Shown here: positions 34,495 to 47,561 of the stretch, in pieces
Position numbering within the stretch: position 1 is the first letter of the stretch
How the letters are laid out: each line of letters begins with the position of its first letter
NCBI GenBank assembly: GCA_948474755.1
Contig: CAOLHI010000734.1
Location: 1,022,914 to 1,086,913, forward strand
DNA length: 64,000 nt
Direction of reading: 5' to 3'
DNA from: Ctenosaura bakeri
Taxonomy: Eukaryota; Chordata; Lepidosauria; Squamata; Iguanidae
Notes under the pieces: generated by a model
What the model was told of the DNA's origin: nothing
Databases searched by the model: none
What the model saw: the letters and a program-made list of their open reading frames with translations, nothing else
Program-made: the position numbers and the translations under genes

Positions 34495-36721
34495 CCATCC
34501 ACAGTGGGCGGGAGGAAGCCTGGTTAGCATGTTGTTAGCCAGTGCTTGTTAGAACTACATGAGTTATATAACCTCTTTGTATGGGCAGAGCAAGCAAAAT
34601 CTATAAATTCATTGTATCATCTCCATTACAGCTTTTTTCCCCCAGTTCAGCCTGAGCTGTAATTGAAATGCAGAAAGCTAGCACATCATTGGCACCAAAT
34701 GGCTAATTTCTCATGCTAGTTAGTTTATTCTCTCTGCAGCTGTCCCTGCTGCTTCTCCCCCTCCCCGCACCCTGACACATCTTTCTCTTTCCACCACATT
34801 AAAGTTGCTTGTCTATTTTAGTCTCATGCTTGCCTCATAAAGCAGAATGTACTCAACTTAAATGAATAGTCTCCATCATCCAGAAGGTACCTATTGGCAT
34901 TAAAACTAGTTTTCTTCTTCTTCTAAAGCTAGCATTTTAAGCGCTCCCTCTCCTGTAGAACTGTTTGGATAAATGTCGTTCAATTAACTTAATTATTATG
35001 AGAGAAATCATGCATTAAAATAAAGGTAGAGGCTTGGTTTAGATCTTTAGAAGCATGAGCTGTTGATCCTGCAAAGCAGTAGGCAGGGACGGTGGCACAT
35101 GTGCTCTGGTGTTTTCTGGCTGTTTCTCAGTCACTCCTTGCCAAACTCATCTCCTTCAGAGTCCAGAGTGACACAGACTGGCAGAAAGATAAGCCAGAAA
35201 AAAAAGTCTCCTGGTCAAACTTGTTTGCTAGCCTCAGCAACTAAGTCTGCTAGTTGCTCCAAAATAGCAAGCAAGCTTGTCCTCGTATTGTTCATAGAGG
35301 TTGAGGAAGTATCACCTAACCTCCTCTAGCCTATCAGTTTAAGAAGGCTCCTTTAATTGGTTCTGCACAATATTTTTCTTTTGGCTATATAACAATTCAG
35401 AAGCAGAACTGCTGCTTAATGCTTCCTGCCCCCACCTCCATCTCTGGTTCAAGATTCTTTGCAGACTTGTGTAGCTTGGTACTTTGCCTGACTGTTGTGC
35501 CTTGCTCCTAAACTACTTGGCAGATTCATGAGCTCAAGTTGACTAACTTGGGTCCAGCAGCCAGTGTGTAGTCCATCACACTCCGACCTTGTGAAAATTC
35601 CTTTCTTTATCCTGGAGAGTTTGACACAAGAGCAACTATAATAGTGTTGTTCCCGGTTGTATGCTCCTGCTGCTTGTTCACTGTATGCAGTGTAGTAGCA
35701 TTGCAGACTGTAGCCAGTTATTGTTCATAGAGTACAACCAAACTGGGTACTGCAGAAATTAGAGGCGAGGTGGGTCACTTCACATCTTCCATCTCCCCAA
35801 ATGAACAAGCAAGAATAGGAAGTTTGGCTGGCAGGCTACATGCTGCCCATAGTTCCATATATCTTTTAGCTATTTCAGGTGATCTTGAACCTAGCACAAA
35901 TTCTAGATTCTAGAATTCCGATTCTAGATTCTCCTGCTTTTTTCCAAATTGCTAAGGCAGAGGCCCCTGCTATCTTGTAGTTTAGCTTTATAAACTGTTA
36001 TCATATAGCCAATGAAAGTGGCCTTCTGCAAAGTCACAGTGAATGGAAATCAGTATTTGGGGAAGGGAATAAATTCACATATGTATGTATTCACTTATGT
36101 GTTTAGAGTTGCCTGTATAACGATTGTGGTAAGAATTTGCTGAGGGAACTGGAAACAACAGACCTCCTTTGTGTGTTTCAGTGGAGAAATCTCACTGTAA
36201 CATTCACCATATTGCAGAACTGCTTGTTTACCATTGTATTGTCATTTATTACTAGTAATTTTACGCTGCCATTCCGTCACTGATATAACTTGCATTGCAG
36301 CTGTGACTAAGCAACTGTATTTTGGAAACTCTTTGTCTGAAAAGTGGTAGGGTAATCCAATGGATAATGTGTTGGGCTCAGATTTGAAAGCCCTAACTTT
36401 AGGCCATGGCAAATTGCACGTAAGACAGCTAAAACTGAAGGGAGGAGGGGGAGATAGTGTGTGCCTTCCCAAAACAATAGAACTTTGGAATCATTCGGTA
36501 AATATAGAGCCAGCAGAAGGAAGTATTTCGTTTAATGCGTAATTGACTTTGGCTTCAATCCTATGTCCATTTACCTGGGCGTATGTCTAGTGGAGCTCAT
36601 TGGGATTTAACCCTGGATAAACATGGATAAGGAATTAATTGTTACACTGGAAAGATAAAAGTGACTGTCAAATGGGTTTTCACAAAGTGAAGGGAAAATC
36701 AAAATGGCCTTTTAAAAATAG
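34495..36721 (+). other. No clear feature
   Basis: Unique-looking sequence. It contains a local ATTCTAGA-rich patch near 35900-35930 (TAGATTCTAGAATTCCG). I see no coding segment. Confidence 0.45.
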
Positions 36722-37345
36722 GACTGTATATACTCCTGTACTCCAAAAAACTGGGTTAACTTATCCATGGGTCAGTTTAAGTGTTATATCTTAACTGTTA
36801 TCAAAAAAGAAGTCATCTCTTTGTCTGAGTAGGCTGGCAAAAGGTGAGAGTTCAGTCCATCCTGGAGAAGCTAAAAGAAGGACCAACCCCTTCTGTTCTC
36901 TTCACCGTGGGCAGGAAAATGGCAAGGGCAGCAGTGGCTCTTTGTGGTTCTCCTCAAGGGAGTGCCAAGGGAATAGATGGCATCGGTGCTTCTTTTAGAT
37001 TCTTCTGGAATGGACTAAGGTCTCACCATTTGCCACTCCACTCAGAGAAGGGGATATGTCCTTTTTTGATAAGTGTTCATACTGTACCTTAACTTTTATC
37101 AAAAAAAAAAAAAAGAGCCATCCCTTCTCTGAGTAGAGTGGCGAAACACCTTTCTGAATGGCTGAGTGGGAAAATTGTGGTAGTGGCAACAACCAGGGGT
37201 GGCTGGCCCCCTGCGGCAATGCTAGCACTATCCCTTCTCTGTGGAATGATCCTTGACCTATATCTGGCTCATATCAAAATCCATAATTTTGCCCCCAAAA
37301 CCTGCCCTAGACTTATATATGTGGTTGACTTGTACAGTGTGTTTT
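36722..37345 (+). mobile_element. MITE-like element with TIR and internal direct repeats
   Basis: It starts near ACTGTATATACTCCTGTACTCC, and the right end (CTAGACTTATATATGTGG, TTGACTTGTACAG) reads as its inverted relative, as in the 'tatatactcgtgtataag' repeats of reptiles. Two segments with TATCAAAAAA...GTCTGAGTAG (36799-36835 and 37098-37136) form direct repeats some 300 bases apart. It has no transposase. Confidence 0.45.
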
Positions 37346-38255
37346 CATGTGGGAGTAGTATGTGTGTGTATAAATTTGTACACACACATACACACAGTAA
37401 TTAATTAAAATGGACAAAGTTGTATAACTCTTGAGGAGTAGAAGCTGGGGGTGATTCATGAGTTTTCTTGGGTCAGCTTGATTGATGTTACTGGAAACTA
37501 AGCTGGATGCATTATGAAGATTTATTTCTGTATGTATATTTGGTGGCTGTTTGGTGTATTTAGTGGCCATGTATTTTATTTCCTAAAAGGACAATCCTGT
37601 GCTTGAAGGGCTTTCAGAAAGCATGTGTCAGTTTGAAGACTTCTTCCATTTGAATGGCTGTCTGATCCATGCACATTTTAAAGATAAAGGAGCATTGGAA
37701 GTAGAAGTGTGAAAATAGGAAAGAAATTGGGAATATTTGGGGGAATTGTTCCCTCCTCTGCCCACAAAGCCTTTTTCTGGAAAAAAAAATAGGCTGTGGA
37801 ATATTTTCTTTTGAATGATGAACAAAATGTTTAAGACAAAGTGTTCTTGTATTTATTCCACCCACATAACTTTTAGAAAGTAGACAGCAGGTAGACTTTT
37901 ATGTAAGGCTATGTCCAGTAGTGCCACTCAGAGTGGTGAATCTGTAAACCGATGTTAATATGAGAACCATTGGCTGCCAGTCCATATTGAGTTTCCAGGG
38001 AAGAAAGAAATAGTTGCAGCCAGTGGGCAACAATATAATACCAGTCTCTGGCACATTAGGGGAAAAAAGTCAGTTCCCTGATATGAGGTAGCATGAGAAA
38101 CATTGACGTATACTATCAGATTCTTCTACTTCCTGTGTTGTGTTTCCTGGTCCTGGTTTTGTTTTGTTCTTTTTACGGAATGAGTACTTTATGTCTGGTT
38201 TTCACTATGGAGGATTAGAAAAGAGAAAATATCCCAGAGGTTGAATGTTGTTGTT

Positions 38256-38492
38256 AAATTTTGTGTGTGTGAGTGTGCGCATGCGAGTTCACCTTCAATT
38301 TGCCTGTCAGCTTAGGGTGACCCCCTTGCATTTCATAGGGTTTTCTTGGGCAGGGAATACTCAAGAGGTGGTTCTGCTAGTTCCTTTCTCTGAAATACAG
38401 CCTAAAGCACCTCACTGGCAGTCTCCAACCCAAGTAGTAACCAGGGCTGGCCTTGCTTGGCTTCTACGATCAGACAGGATCTGGTGCCTCTA
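38256..38492 (-). mobile_element. 5S-rRNA-headed SINE (minus)
   Basis: On the minus strand: GATCCTGTCTGATCGTAGAAGC, AAGCAAGGCCAGCCCTGGTT, ACTACTTGGGTTGGAGAC (5S head), then a body with CCAAGAAAACCCTATGAAATG and tail GGTCACCCTAAGCTGACAGGC. It is the same class as the copy at 34268 but diverged from it. Confidence 0.75.
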
Positions 38493-41400
38493 GAGAATTT
38501 AGGTTCTGTTAAGGTAAGTTAGGGTTACCATATTTTGAAAAGCAAAAGACACATTTACCAACTGACTACTTCAGACTTTGCTATAATGATTCTCATTTAA
38601 ATACTCCTACTGTGCAATCTGTGGTAATTGGTACTGGACATATTTCTAACCTTCATTGTATTTAAGTAACACTCTTGCCTTCCCTTTCCCCCTTCCTCAC
38701 CCCTTTTAACAGCCACCTCACCCACTCCACTAAGATGCCCTGTTCCCTTTGCTCCAGTTGCCTTGCTTGGATAGTTTGCCACCTCCTACCCTAGGTGTGT
38801 TTCTCTTCACCCTCCCCTCTCAAGTTGCTTTCTCTTTTGGAGCACTCCATGGGGCCAGCTTCCATCTCTTCTTCTAGCGGAGCTCTTGACGGAAGTGGCG
38901 AGGCAGTGATCAGAAGGTGAAGCAGTAGCGGACGTTTTAAAAAATCCCCTCAACATTTTAAAAATCTGCCCAGGCATAAATTTTAGCTCTGAGAAAGAGG
39001 ATATGTCCAGGAAAAGGAGGACATATGGTAACCTAGTCGAATAGTATGAAGGACAACATACCATGGAGTACTCAGCAGTACAAGTGCCATGGAGTTGAGC
39101 AAAAGTACCCCAGCAACATTACCTTTCTCACACTTAAGATGGATTATTTGTCCCTTCTATTCTCTTTAATCACTCTGTCATGTTAACAATTAGAGTGGCC
39201 CAGAGGCAGGATTTATGGAAGTAAAGCACAAGTGTGTAACTGTATGTGTTTGGCACAAGTTTGGTGGCGTTTGCCTGCACCTCAAATTTCAGTAGGTCAG
39301 TGAAACCTACTGGTGCTGTCATAGCCGTGCCCTTTGGCTATGGATGGTGAAGTCAGCTGTCTTAACATCAGAGAAATATTTCCAGAATGAAACCTTTCCC
39401 TGTGCAGAGATACTGAGCTGGACTTTTGTGGCCTCACAAACAGATCCTTGTAATGGTTTTGTGTGTTTGGCAATCCCAGGCTGTTTTATTTTTGTCTCAG
39501 CTGTGTGCCCTCCCTCTCTCTCTTCCTGCCCAAACTTGGCCTGGCCATACTGGCTACCTGTCAAGTTTTGGTTTGGTTGTAAGATGCTTGTGCATTGACT
39601 TCTAAAGCCTTTTTGGAACAAAGGCCAAGTTTTCCTCCAAGTCATTAATTTTCCCGGTTCTCTTTGCCAGCAGAGGTCAGTTGACTCAGCCCTGCTTTAT
39701 TTCTTCTGTGCCGAAATGCATCACTGTCAGACTCAGGTTTTTTTGTGACAGCTTTTGGTTATTCTGTCCTTTGCAGAGACTTCAGAGCCCCTAGTGTATC
39801 CACCTCTCTTGGCCTGCCTGAATAACTCTGGAACTCATATGCTGGGGATCTGTCTGTACATTACAAAAGGCTTAGTGTTGTACTTCTACAGTAGAAGGAA
39901 ATATTTCTTTCCAATAAGACATCTAGCAACCAGGGAAGTCATAAAAAGCTCCTCCTCCTGTTCTTTTCCTCCTTCTAAGCTTTTAAAATGAGTACAATAT
40001 GTTCTGATTTTACTACCATGCTCTCTAGCCCTTTGAAAAAAAAATAAAGAAATGTTTCTCCAGTACCACTTTGATTTCCTTCGGTCCTGCCAAGTTGAGC
40101 CAATAACCAGCCTTGGACATGGGGTGGTTCTGTGTAGACCTGTCTGTCCCTTTTATCACATTCCTGCTTCAGTACCACCTGCCCTGCTGCTCCCAACAAA
40201 GTTAACTACCTCGTCTTCATTGTGCTGTTTTTTTCTCCATTGGATCTCTTAGAATTATATGTTTAGAGTGGAGGTATGCAAGAATCCTCCGCCTTCAGGT
40301 TTTATTCATATGGTACTTTGTATTTTGTTTGCATTTGTTTCACTGTAGTACTCACATTTGTCTTTGAATGCTTCCCCCCCCCCGCCCTCACCTGGATCTC
40401 TTTTAAAACTTACTTTGCCACTGCTTGTGGCTCTGAAAATAGGAGAGTAGATGTCAGTGTCTGTGACTGCTGTGTTTTCCTTAGAACAACCTCATTTCAG
40501 GCTTTGGAATACAGGGTGCTGGAATACAGGTATATATGTGGGAAGGGACAGTCACTATTAGAGGGGGAGCCACTCTTAGAAAAATGTGTGCCCAGGTAGG
40601 GCCATGGTTCCTTTCCTGCCTCTGCTAATGCTTCTGAATAACACTGTTGCTGTTTTCTGGGAAAAGCAAGGTGGCATCAGTTGAGCATTCTTCAATTTAG
40701 CTCATAGAGGCAAGCAAGTCTCTTCTGTCATAGATGGAGTGGATGAAGTGTGAATGCTTTGGGGCTTCAAATTGTTCCCTTCTGTATTCCTTGCATGAGA
40801 GGGAGGATCTGGAAATATAGGACCTGGAAATTCCACAGGGACTAGAACTGCAAAAGGGAGATTGTGACAGTGTGTCTTGCAAGGTATCGTATAGCCTTCA
40901 TTTGAAATTACTGTCAAGGATAAATTAATAATTACAGTGTATTTTGCTAAGGTCGCAGGCTATTATGGTAAGATGGCAGAGTGAGGCCATGCAATTACGT
41001 ACTTGTCAGTGTACAGATGAAGGCAAGGTTCTTGTTTATTTGTAAGACCCATATCCTCACATAAATACCACTTTTTGAACATAAGAAGAGCGCTGCTACT
41101 CCAGCATTATATTCGCACTCAAGTCAATATCACTCTATCACTCTGGGAATACTTCCTCCTTTCTCTGCCTCAGTACACATTGCAGGAGATTCTTCTGTCT
41201 CCAACACACATGTGGTCATCTGTTCTACACTGGCCACCAAAGCAAGGTGTGGTCATCAACTTATCATAGTAGTTTCCTTTTAAGGATTTTAAACAGAGTC
41301 CCGAATTTCAGAATATAACTTGTTGTTACTTGTGCAACTGAAGTACGCTAAGATGCAGTGAAAACACATGAAATCCAGTGGTATAACTGGTTTGGTCTTT

Positions 41401-42455
41401 GATTTTTTTTCTTTCTTTTTGCCTGATTTTGTTTACCAATTTTCTGCATAGGTTGTCAGTAGCGTGTGCTGGGATAGCATTTCTGACAAACAGGGATAGC
41501 ATTTTTGACTAAGAGGTGCAGAGAAGCAGTATCTTCATTTTCTCATAACAATATGTACCTGAATATCAAGGTGAAATTGGTTTCTGAAGCAAATATAGTG
41601 GGGATGACAAAAATCCTTCTTTTTTTCATTACACATTTGATGAGCCATAGTTTTTTAACCTTCCCAGTTCCTTTTAAAATTGGTCCTAATGAGAGATTGG
41701 GCACAGAGGATTCAGTTACGTTTGGTGTCAGGAAAGATCTTAAATAGGGCAAAAATAAAATTAGCAAAAGTATCTTCTTGTTCTATAATGTTAAGCATTC
41801 TAGTAGTTTTCTGGACTCCAAGGACTGTAGATCGTCATTTTAAAATAGCAGGAAAAAAGAGCTACCTCTGCTTTACTCACCACATTTAATCAGTTTCTGG
41901 TTAGACCTTGAGAGCAAGGACTTGAAAGCAACATTATACTGAAGTCATATTTTGAGACCTCACATACAACCCATAAGCTACCGTCTCCTCCCCTGCATTT
42001 AATATAATTGGAAGAAGCTGGCATCCTTTCTCTAGCCTGCAAGGCCTGGATCAAGCCAGTACTGCCAAAATCACATCTCGTCTCCTGTTTATACATCCCC
42101 ATCAGTGGAGAGCTCCCTCTTTACAATGCTGTTTTGAGTGCCAACTCTGAATTTATCTTGTCCTTCTGCTGTTTCATGTTCATGATTTTCTGTGCCTGCT
42201 AATTTCAATTTGGCCTTTCAAATTGTTTTGTTTATTCTACTGGTTTTGATGTTTTCATCATTTTAAACTGATTTTGGAGATGTTGTCAGCTGCCTTGTGT
42301 GCTGTGTTTGGTGAAGAGATGGAATAAGAAATTAAGTAAAATAATAAATATATATGAATGAGACCTTGGGCAAAAACAGGCATTGAATCTGAGTGTTCAA
42401 GAAATAACTTGGCTTAATCAAGCTCCCACTTCTTCCTCACTATGTGCAAGAGAGA
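38493..42455 (+). other. No clear feature
   Basis: Unique-looking sequence with a C-run near 40374-40382 and short unsupported frames. I read both strands for splice-flanked exons and found none I would defend. Confidence 0.4.
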
Positions 42456-42660
42456 AGAAGCCAGTTTGGTGTAGTAGTTAGAATGTCAGACTAGGACTAA
42501 GGGAATCACGTCTACACTCAGCCATGAAACCCACAAGAATATCTTTGGGTCATTGCGCTCATTGTAAGTTGTTGTGACAATAAAAGTGTATATGTGTGTG
42601 TTGGGGTGGGGAAGAAACAATGACCATCCACCTTTATGTGAAATGGAAAGTGAAAGCTGA
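42456..42660 (+). mobile_element. tRNA-derived SINE, second type
   Basis: The head AAGCCAGTTTGGTGTAGTAG, TTAGAATGTCAGACTAGGAC is tRNA-like; after the body (CATTGTAAGTTGTTGTGACA) it ends in ATAAAAGTG sequence rather than in the Bov-B-type tail. This separates it from the Sauria copies. Probable L2-type partner. Confidence 0.55.
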
Positions 42661-43730
42661 TGGGGAACGTGAGAAATATTGTTGTGCCTCACAAGCAGAA
42701 TAGTTAGCATTTGCAAGCAGAAGGTGATCAACAACCAGTGCCACAGCAACATCCCCCACGGAGTCAAGCAGAGAAGTAATGCAGGCTTAGTCTTCTTTGT
42801 AAAAATATATGAAGTAAATACTAAAGATTTCATATGATCTCAGCCTGAGAGTCTTTGTAATACACTTTTCAAACATGGAAGAGAGAAATAGAACTATAAA
42901 ATGGAATACAAATAAACAGAGTTGAACTGTAGACTAATTGATACAGGAAGAGAGAGCATGTAGGTAAGACCAAGAAACAGAAAATGTCGCAAATATATGC
43001 TATGCCTAACTCTTAGAGAAACATGTAAACTAACAGCTACTCTGTATAGGCATCACAAGGTTGTTTCTTCTAACAAAAGCTGCCAACAGTCGCCCCCAAG
43101 GTGTACAGACAGGAGGAAGAGAGAATATGCTAACCTGAGGGTTATTTCAGCTCCTGTGTATCATAGGTTTTGTATAATGTGTGGATACGGCTAATGGCAA
43201 CTGTGGTTTCTCAATTCAGAAAGGAGCAACAAAAGCAGGAACTTCTAAACATCTTCCAACCATGTAGAAGGATGGAAATGGGACCATGTTTTGTTAAACT
43301 GTGCTTTAGCTAGAGTCTGGAGAAGTTAACTTTTCCAAGGTCTGGTTTAATGTAGCATTTGAATACATCTATTATGTAAGTAGGTTATGTGAACCCATTT
43401 CTCAAACGTATCAGTTTCTAAAATGGAACACAATTAAAATTTAATATTGTGTTTGAAGACAAGAAATCAGAGGCTGCTGTGATAAGAAGAGAAACTGAAA
43501 TTGTTACATAGCAAGAGGTAATGGCCAATATTGACTGGTGCACTATTCTGGTGTAACTATACCAGTGTAGACAGTGGCAGCAGGAGAAAAAAAAGACCTT
43601 GTATGCAGCTGATACAGAGGGCTTCTGCCACGGGCAGCAAAGGCTGAACATATGGAATCCATTCTGAAATCTGCATTGTCTGCTCCTGAACCACTGAGTG
43701 CTAGTCGGAAGTGTTTGTATTAATATGTTG

Positions 43731-43944
43731 TTGTTGCTGCTGCTGCTGCTGCTGCTGTTGTTGTGTGCATTGAAGTTGTTTCTGACTTGTGGCAACCCAA
43801 AGACAAACCTATCACAGGGTTTTCTGGGGCTGAGTGTGTGTGACTTGCCCAAGGTCACCACTGGGTTTCCGTGGCCGAGCGGGGAATTGAACCCTGGTCT
43901 CGAGGGTAGTAGCCCAATGCTCAAACCACCACGCAGTGCTGGTT
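43731..43944 (-). mobile_element. Sauria-type SINE (minus) with expanded tail
   Basis: Antisense tail: TTGTTGTTGCTGCTGCTGC, a microsatellite grown from the CAA tail, then GTTGTTTCTGACTTGTGGCAAC, GACTTGCCCAAGGTCACCAC, GGGTTTCCGTGGCC and the head ending near ACCACCACGCAGTGCTGG. Near full length. Confidence 0.85.
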
Positions 43945-44351
43945 CTCTGTTACTAATAAGCAGAAGTGCTAAATGGCTCAGGACTCATATACTTAAAGGC
44001 CAGCTGATCCAGTGTTTGACCAATCAGGGATTTAAGATCAGCTGCAGAAGTTCTACTGCTGATGGCCCAAAGCAGCAACCCCTAGGGTTACCATTCACAG
44101 CAGGGATATTTTGGTAGTAATATCCCAATTATGTGACTTCTTTCTGTCAGAGGACAGGTTGTTCCCCACATTTCTGTCTTTCAGTCTCTGATTTAAAATG
44201 TGTCTATTCCCACAAACTGGCAGGGATTAAACAGTTTTTTAATTTGTCTTTGATTGCAGCTTTTTGTGTCATGTTCAGTTTATTTTTCATAACATTTGTA
44301 ATTTATGATGGTAGATATTTTTATGATTTTTGACATGTAATCTATTACTTT

Positions 44352-44592
44352 CTGAGAGCCAGTGTGGTGTAGAATTTTGAGTGTTGGATTATGGCTCTGG
44401 GGACCAGAGTTTGAATCCCTGCTTGGCCATGGAAACCTGGTGGATGACCTTGTGCAAGTCACACTCTCTCAGCCCCAAAAAAGGGCAAAGGCAAACCCTC
44501 TCTGTACAGATCTTCCCAAGAAAACCCCATAATAGGTTTGCCTTAGGGTTGCCAAAATTTGGAAATGGCTTGAAGGCAGCCAACAACATCTG
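44352..44592 (+). mobile_element. Sauria-type SINE (plus), full length
   Basis: GAGCCAGTGTGGTGTAGAAT (A-box region), GACCAGAGTTTGAATCCC (B-box region), CTTGGCCATGGAAACC, GTGCAAGTCACACTCTCTCA, CTTCCCAAGAAAACCCC, and the Bov-B-type 3' end GGTTGCCAAAATTTGGAAAT, GGCTTGAAGGCAGCCAACAA. It is the clearest reference copy in the window. Confidence 0.9.
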
Positions 44593-45934
44593 TGACTTTA
44601 TATTTGTGTTTTTGGTAAGATCCCTAGTTGCCATGGGGTGGTGGTGGAGGAATTGCATTCACAATCTAGACTGTGGGGAAGAGAGGGGGCTTAATTCTTT
44701 ACCTCCATTTGCTCCCAATTAAAAGTGTTGCTCTGCAGCGGGGATGGAGGTTCATTTGGTCTTCTAGTTGTTTTTGGATTGTGAGTCCCAACATCCCTAG
44801 CAAGCAGAGACAATGATGAAGAATGCTGGGAATTGCAGTTCAACAACTTCTGGAGAGTAATGTGATTTCCACCCTTTCTGTGTGGTGCTCTTAGCCCTTG
44901 GAGGGAATTTCCCATTGACAGCGATAGTATACAAGTTCATGGTACGCTTTTACAAAAATGAAAGCAGCAGAAGCTGTACTCATTTATAAGTAACATAATT
45001 TGCAACACAAGCAGTTATGTTATTTTTAATAGTAAGAAAAAATGTATTGGGGGTGAGTGTGAGTGATTTTGTAACAGGGTTTTCTTCTGCATGGATTGAT
45101 TTCACCCCTCCACAATTAGAGCCTATTATAAAGTGTTGCCATCTGTTTTAAGCACTAGAGCTAAGAGAGAGAGAGAGAGCGCACATCTACCAGTAATATA
45201 CCATCCACAACATCTGGGAGAAAACATTGTGTCTCAGAAGTCAGTGTGTGTGCTTATTTGAATGTCTGGACACATGAAGACTCTATTCCACTGCTGTGGG
45301 CTATTTAGCTTCATGGCATGACCTGGCTTCAGCCAAGTTGAATCTGTGGAAGCCCCATATTGTAGTGTGGAGAGTTAAATGCTGAATCAGCCTTTTCTCT
45401 TTTTGCTGGCTCTTGTGGAAAGTCTTGGAGCAGCAAAATCTGGCAGCAGGCAGACACTGACAGGGAATTCAGAAGCGTCCTGTGAGGCCAGAATGGGACT
45501 GGGGAAGAAAATGCACCAAAATCTAGTTTCTTTACGTTTGCCCACTGACACGTTCTTGTCTTGCATCTTGTTGACATTTTTTCTGCCTTCTTCCTGGGGC
45601 TGCGTAACCTAATCCCTCTGGCAAGGTCAGACAGTTTGTAATCCAATTAACATAATCCACATTTAAATCATTCTTGTTCTCTTTCTTTGTTTTAAACACC
45701 ATGTGCTGGAGTGGCAGAAACACAGCCTGGGCAATGCTGCATAGTTTTCTACTCCCCATTCCCTGGGTCAGTTTCTTTTTTTCTTTTGTTTTTAACCTAA
45801 GGCTGGAAAAGAATCCTGTGCAACTTGAAATATTTAGTGGGACACCAATTTACTTTATTTACTCTGTACTGTATATGTGTTTGTTTGCTTTGATCCTGTG
45901 AGACCGACATGCCTGGTAGAGTACAGCCCTATAT

Positions 45935-46435
45935 TGCTCAGGTTCCGGCTATCTGGCAGACCGTATCTCGCTGTATGAGCTTGCTTGGGCCCTAAGATCA
46001 TCAGGAAAGGCCCTTCTCTTAGTCTCACCACCATCACAAGCACGATTGGTGGGGACATGAGAGAGGGCCTTCCTGGTGGCTGCCCCTAGACTCTGGAACT
46101 CACTTCCCAGGGAGCCAAGAATGGACCCCTCATTGTTGTCCTTTGGTCAGCAGGCTAAACCTTTTTATTCCAACAGGCTTTTAAAACAGAAAGTTTTTAA
46201 CAAATGAGATGTGAGGTGTTGAACTGTTTTAAACTGAACAGTTTTTAATAACTATTTTTTAAAATTGTGTTTTATTCATTTCTCTTGAGGTTTGAATTGT
46301 CTTAATTCAATAATTTAATCTATTTTAATATTCACTTTTTGTACTTGTATATGTTTCTGTGTGTTGTTATGTATGTTTTTAAATTGGGAGCCACTTTGAG
46401 TCTCAGTTTTGGGGAAAAAGCAAGATACTACTACT
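45935..46435 (+). mobile_element. L2-like LINE 3' end (plus)
   Basis: CAGACCGTATCTCGCTGTATG, GGGCCCTAAGATCATCAGG, GGTGGCTGCCCCTAGACTC, TGGAACTCACTTCCCAGGG are the known 3'-region phrases of L2-like reptile LINEs. An AT-rich 3' UTR and a GGGAGCCACTTTGAGTCTCA tail follow. No intact frame. Confidence 0.65.
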
Positions 46436-47105
46436 AATACTGCCAGTTGGATAGATTTGCAAACATTAAGAAAGCTGTTTCAGTATACTTGCAGAAATCT
46501 TCCTTGGGCAATCATGGTCTTGGTGACTCTTGACTTGCCCCCCACAACCTGGTGCCTCCCAGCTGTGTTGGACTGCAACTCCCATGATCCAAAAGCCAGC
46601 TAATCCCCCGAATTTTCTTTCTTGGTCACAGAAACAGAGTGTGACAATGCTCAAGCCTGACTCTTTTGAATTCAGGGCTGGCTACAGGTTTACAGATTAG
46701 AAAGATAAGCTCTTAGGCCTCCTCTTCTCTTTGTGGGTCTTTCTTTCTGCCTGCACCATCAGGAATGAAGAAGATTGGGAAGGGGCAATGGGAATTATTA
46801 CAAAATGCTGGGGCTGCTCTCTTGCTTGATGGGTGAATATAGAGCCATGTTCCTTTCAGGCTGCTTTAGCCCTGCCAGGCAATTAGGTGAGAAGGTTTAA
46901 CAGAAGACAGAGGAGGACTTGTACGGATGGAACTGAGGTCCTTCTCACCATTGTCGGGGAGTTCATCCCAGAGGCCCAAGTTGCTCTCCCCAGATATTTG
47001 GGACAATCATCAATTTCCCAGCAAGAGTGAGTCATAACAGAACATGACTTTCTGGTGCGCAGTCAGACTAATACCCTTTCCATTGGAAAATTAAAGACTT
47101 TCTGT

Positions 47106-47545
47106 ATTTATTTATTTATTTATTTATGCAAGAAATTAACAGCTTGCCCTTCTAGTGTTACATACCACCCAAAGTGGCTAACAGAAATCAAAAGCAATAA
47201 AATACAATAAAATTCCAAACTATAAAAGCAAGTAAATGTAATAAATATAACACTGTGTAATGCATAAGAAGTAGCTACTTGCCTGAACAGGAAGATCTTC
47301 AGAATATGAAGAATGGTCAAAGAGAGTGGCGATGTAGCCCCTTGGGGCAAGAAATTCAGAATTTTTAGTATGGCCATAAAGAAGACTCTTTTTGTTCTGA
47401 ACAATTGTGATTCACCTGTAGATCAGACACAGAGAATGACCTCTGTCCAGGTGTTAGGATGTGGGCAGGCTGTAGAAAGAGGTGCTCTCTGAGGTACCCT
47501 GCATCATTTACCTCTGCGAGGCTTTAATAGTCATTACACCAATAC
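47106..47545 (-). mobile_element. L2-like LINE 3' end (minus)
   Basis: It starts with the antisense tail TTTATTTATTTATTTATTTA and CATACCACCCAAAGTGGC, an A-rich stretch, and a GAACAGGAAGATCTTCAG block at 47286. It abuts the CR1 fragment at 47562. Confidence 0.5.
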
Positions 47546-47561
47546 TTTGAATTGTGCCTAG

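Noticed and set aside
43735..43765. A TGC trinucleotide expansion of possible functional interest
   Set aside because: It sits at the CAA-type tail of a Sauria SINE, where such microsatellites arise regularly.
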